Part shown: positions 23,926 to 25,277 of the stretch, piece by piece
How the letters are laid out: each line of letters opens with the position of its first letter
Numbering within the stretch: position 1 is the stretch's first letter
Origin: Campylobacteraceae bacterium
GTDB taxonomy: Bacteria > Campylobacterota > Campylobacteria > Campylobacterales > Sulfurovaceae
Reading direction: 5' to 3'
DNA: 25,277 nucleotides
NCBI GenBank assembly: GCA_027081065.1
Contig: JALWLW010000015.1
Location: 1 to 25,277, forward strand
Translations under genes and position numbers: made by a program
Notes under the pieces: model-generated
What the model was told of the DNA's origin: nothing
Database searches by the model: none
Seen by the model: only the letters and a program-made list of their open reading frames with translations

Positions 23926-24541
23926 GCATATACCCCACACCTTTAACATTTTTAATGTCAAGATTTAATTTAGCTTTTAATTTAGTAATATTCACTCGTA
24001 AAGCATTTGAATTAGCTGAATGTAGTTCATCTAACAAAAGATGTGTTGGGACAACTCTATTTTTATTATTAATAAAAAGATGAAATAACCCAGACATAAT
24101 ATTACTCAATGTAATATATTTTTTATTTTGATAAATTTCTCTTGAAACGGGGTTATAAGTAATCTCTTTATAATGCAATAAATTATCAGACAAGTACCGA
24201 CTTTTAATTCTTAATACTAACTCTTCTGGGTCAAATGGTTTTTTAATATAGTCATCAGCTCCAGCATTAAAACCTTGGGTCATAGAAGAGATATCCGTTA
24301 AGGCTGTAATATAAATGGTTGGAGTTTTATCTCCTGAATCACGCAACGACTCTAAGACTTCAAAACCATTATCAGCTCCCAAGTTAACATCAAAGATATA
24401 TAAGTCAAAACTATTTTCATAAGTTAATTTGTAAGCTTCATCAGCCAGATAAGCACTTTGCACTTCAAATGCTTCAAATTCTAAGTAAGCTTTTAAACTC
24501 TCATGTAATGTTCTATCATCTTCTAGTAATAATATTTTCAT
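23912..24541 (-). CDS. OmpR-type response regulator
   Basis: This 209-residue protein has a receiver domain with the acidic pair at LLEDD (Asp8-Asp9), the phospho-acceptor Asp51 in IFDVNLG, the switch Thr79 (YITA), and Lys101 in KKPFDPEEL. A compact winged-helix DNA-binding domain (about 122-209) follows with VSREIYQNKKYITLS, LRVNITKLKAKL and the KGVGYMLEEL end of OmpR-family proteins. It is slightly shorter than E. coli relatives (about 220-240), as is typical in Campylobacterota. GGAG lies 8 nt before the ATG, and TATAAT at 24562-24567 (minus) is its likely -10. It probably acts on the repeats before the multicopper oxidase. Confidence 0.9.
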   Translation of the reverse strand: MKILLLEDDRTLHESLKAYLEFEAFEVQSAYLADEAYKLTYENSFDLYIFDVNLGADNGFEVLESLRDSGDKTPTIYITALTDISSMTQGFNAGADDYIKKPFDPEELVLRIKSRYLSDNLLHYKEITYNPVSREIYQNKKYITLSNIMSGLFHLFINNKNRVVPTHLLLDELHSANSNALRVNITKLKAKLNLDIKNVKGVGYMLEEL

Positions 24542-24561
24542 CGCCTATCTCCATGAAAGTG

Positions 24562-24567
24562 ATTATA
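24562..24567 (-). promoter_or_regulatory. -10 box of the response regulator gene
   Basis: A perfect TATAAT on the minus strand lies about 20 nt upstream of the ATG at 24541. The -35 region (TACTTT, 24585-24590) is weak, as is common in this group. It would start the two-component transcript separately from nhaA, which ends at 24607. Confidence 0.45.
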
Positions 24568-24606
24568 ATAAAAACTTTGTGGAGAAAGTATGTAGAGATT
24601 AGAGGA

Positions 24607-25277
24607 TTAACCTTTAGAAGCTATAAAACGAAGCCAAAAATAACCAAAGAACCCAGCCAAAAGTGAAGCCAATAAAATCCCTACCTTTGCTTGAAAAATA
24701 AGTTCCTCAGAACCTATAAATGCTAAGTCTGCTACAAAAATAGACATCGTAAACCCAATACCTCCTAAAAAAGCTACCCCAAAGATTTGACTCATGCTAC
24801 TCTCTTTAGGAAGTTTTGCCAATTTTAATTTAATGGCTAACCATGAAACACCAAAAATTCCCAATACTTTTCCTCCAATAAGTCCTGCAATAATTCCCAA
24901 AGAGACAGGTTCAAGCACAACTTCTCCAATGGAAGAAAAATCAATAGTAATCCCAGCATTTGCCAAAGCAAAAAGAGGAATAACAATGAGTGCCACAGGT
25001 AAATGAAGCCCTCGTTCTAGTCGTGCAGCAGGTGTTCCCACAGCATCAATACGGTCTTGGATGTTTCGCAAAATTGCTTTTTGGTTTTCATGAAGTTCAC
25101 CCTCATCATTAATAGGATAACTATCATACTCATTTAGCAAACTCCTTGTATCATCAATTAGGGTTGAGGGCGTATATTTGGGGCGTGATGGAATTGCCAT
25201 AGCAGCAATGACCCCTGCCATGGTTGCATGTACGCCTGACTCTAACATGAAAAGCCATAAGAAAAGTCCTACAATAA
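24607..25277 (-). CDS. nhaA: Na+/H+ antiporter NhaA (3' part; 5' end outside window)
   Basis: The frame is open to the window edge and encodes the C-terminal 223 or so residues. Read from the edge it begins VGLFLWLFMLESGVHATMAG. RHLxxP-like residues (PAARLERGLHLPVALIVIPL), a LFALANAGI helix, LIGGKVLGIFGVSWLA and FLGGIGFTMSIFVADLAF follow, all characteristic of NhaA. It exchanges internal Na+ for external H+ across the inner membrane. The N-terminal half with the two essential aspartates lies beyond the window. There is no sign of disruption in the visible part. It precedes the two-component genes but is probably unrelated to them. Confidence 0.9.
   Translation of the reverse strand, partial: IVGLFLWLFMLESGVHATMAGVIAAMAIPSRPKYTPSTLIDDTRSLLNEYDSYPINDEGELHENQKAILRNIQDRIDAVGTPAARLERGLHLPVALIVIPLFALANAGITIDFSSIGEVVLEPVSLGIIAGLIGGKVLGIFGVSWLAIKLKLAKLPKESSMSQIFGVAFLGGIGFTMSIFVADLAFIGSEELIFQAKVGILLASLLAGFFGYFWLRFIASKG

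Overview
The window looks like a chromosomal segment from an AT-rich, Gram-negative member of the Campylobacterota (Sulfurimonas, Sulfurovum or Arcobacter-like). I infer this from the protein style: an LpxB that begins with an ALEPSSNLHL-type N-terminus, a short OmpR-type regulator with its kinase, a DUF5718 protein, and an SO_0444-type metal permease. The genus is not established from the sequence.

Layout. (1) 1-3070: the end of a lipopolysaccharide heptose locus. hldD and hldE are intact and overlap. They are followed by an ADP-heptose:LPS heptosyltransferase relic with a lost start codon, a nonsense codon and a missing centre. (2) 3070-3890: an insertion-sequence graveyard with a deleted IS3-type orfA/orfB on the minus strand, an unassigned 89-codon reading frame fused to it, and the last 40 codons of a second transposase on the plus strand. 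(3) 3890-7260: a promoter and then a plus-strand run: an unrecognised coiled-coil membrane protein, a MetF-like reductase, a FUN14-family protein and LpxB. (4) 7257-8338: a minus-strand operon (Dabb protein, RecR, small membrane protein) divergent from dnaJ. (5) 8439-14606: dnaJ, a DUF5718 protein, two exported rhodanese-like paralogues flanking a LysM membrane protein, a VanX-type dipeptidase and a YfdX protein. (6) 14694-24541: a metal (probably copper) region with an SO_0444-type permease, a TolC/adaptor pair with no pump beside it, a Met-rich YtkA-like lipoprotein, a DUF808 membrane protein, a multicopper oxidase lipoprotein with a tandemly repeated Met-rich insert, and a histidine kinase/response regulator pair. 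(7) 24607-25277: the 3' part of nhaA, running off the window.

How it fits together. Region 6 reads as a periplasmic copper-handling locus. The response regulator and kinase lie directly upstream of the multicopper oxidase, in the same direction. The 38 bases at the kinase stop codon, in front of the oxidase, hold four TAATG-like repeats spaced exactly 11 bp apart, a convincing candidate operator. The lipoprotein, outer-membrane factor and adaptor follow downstream. The most unusual features are the 11-bp-phased operator, the 78-bp repeat inside the oxidase, the adaptor/TolC pair without an RND pump, and the pair of exported rhodaneses that share an N-terminal signature but have different active loops.
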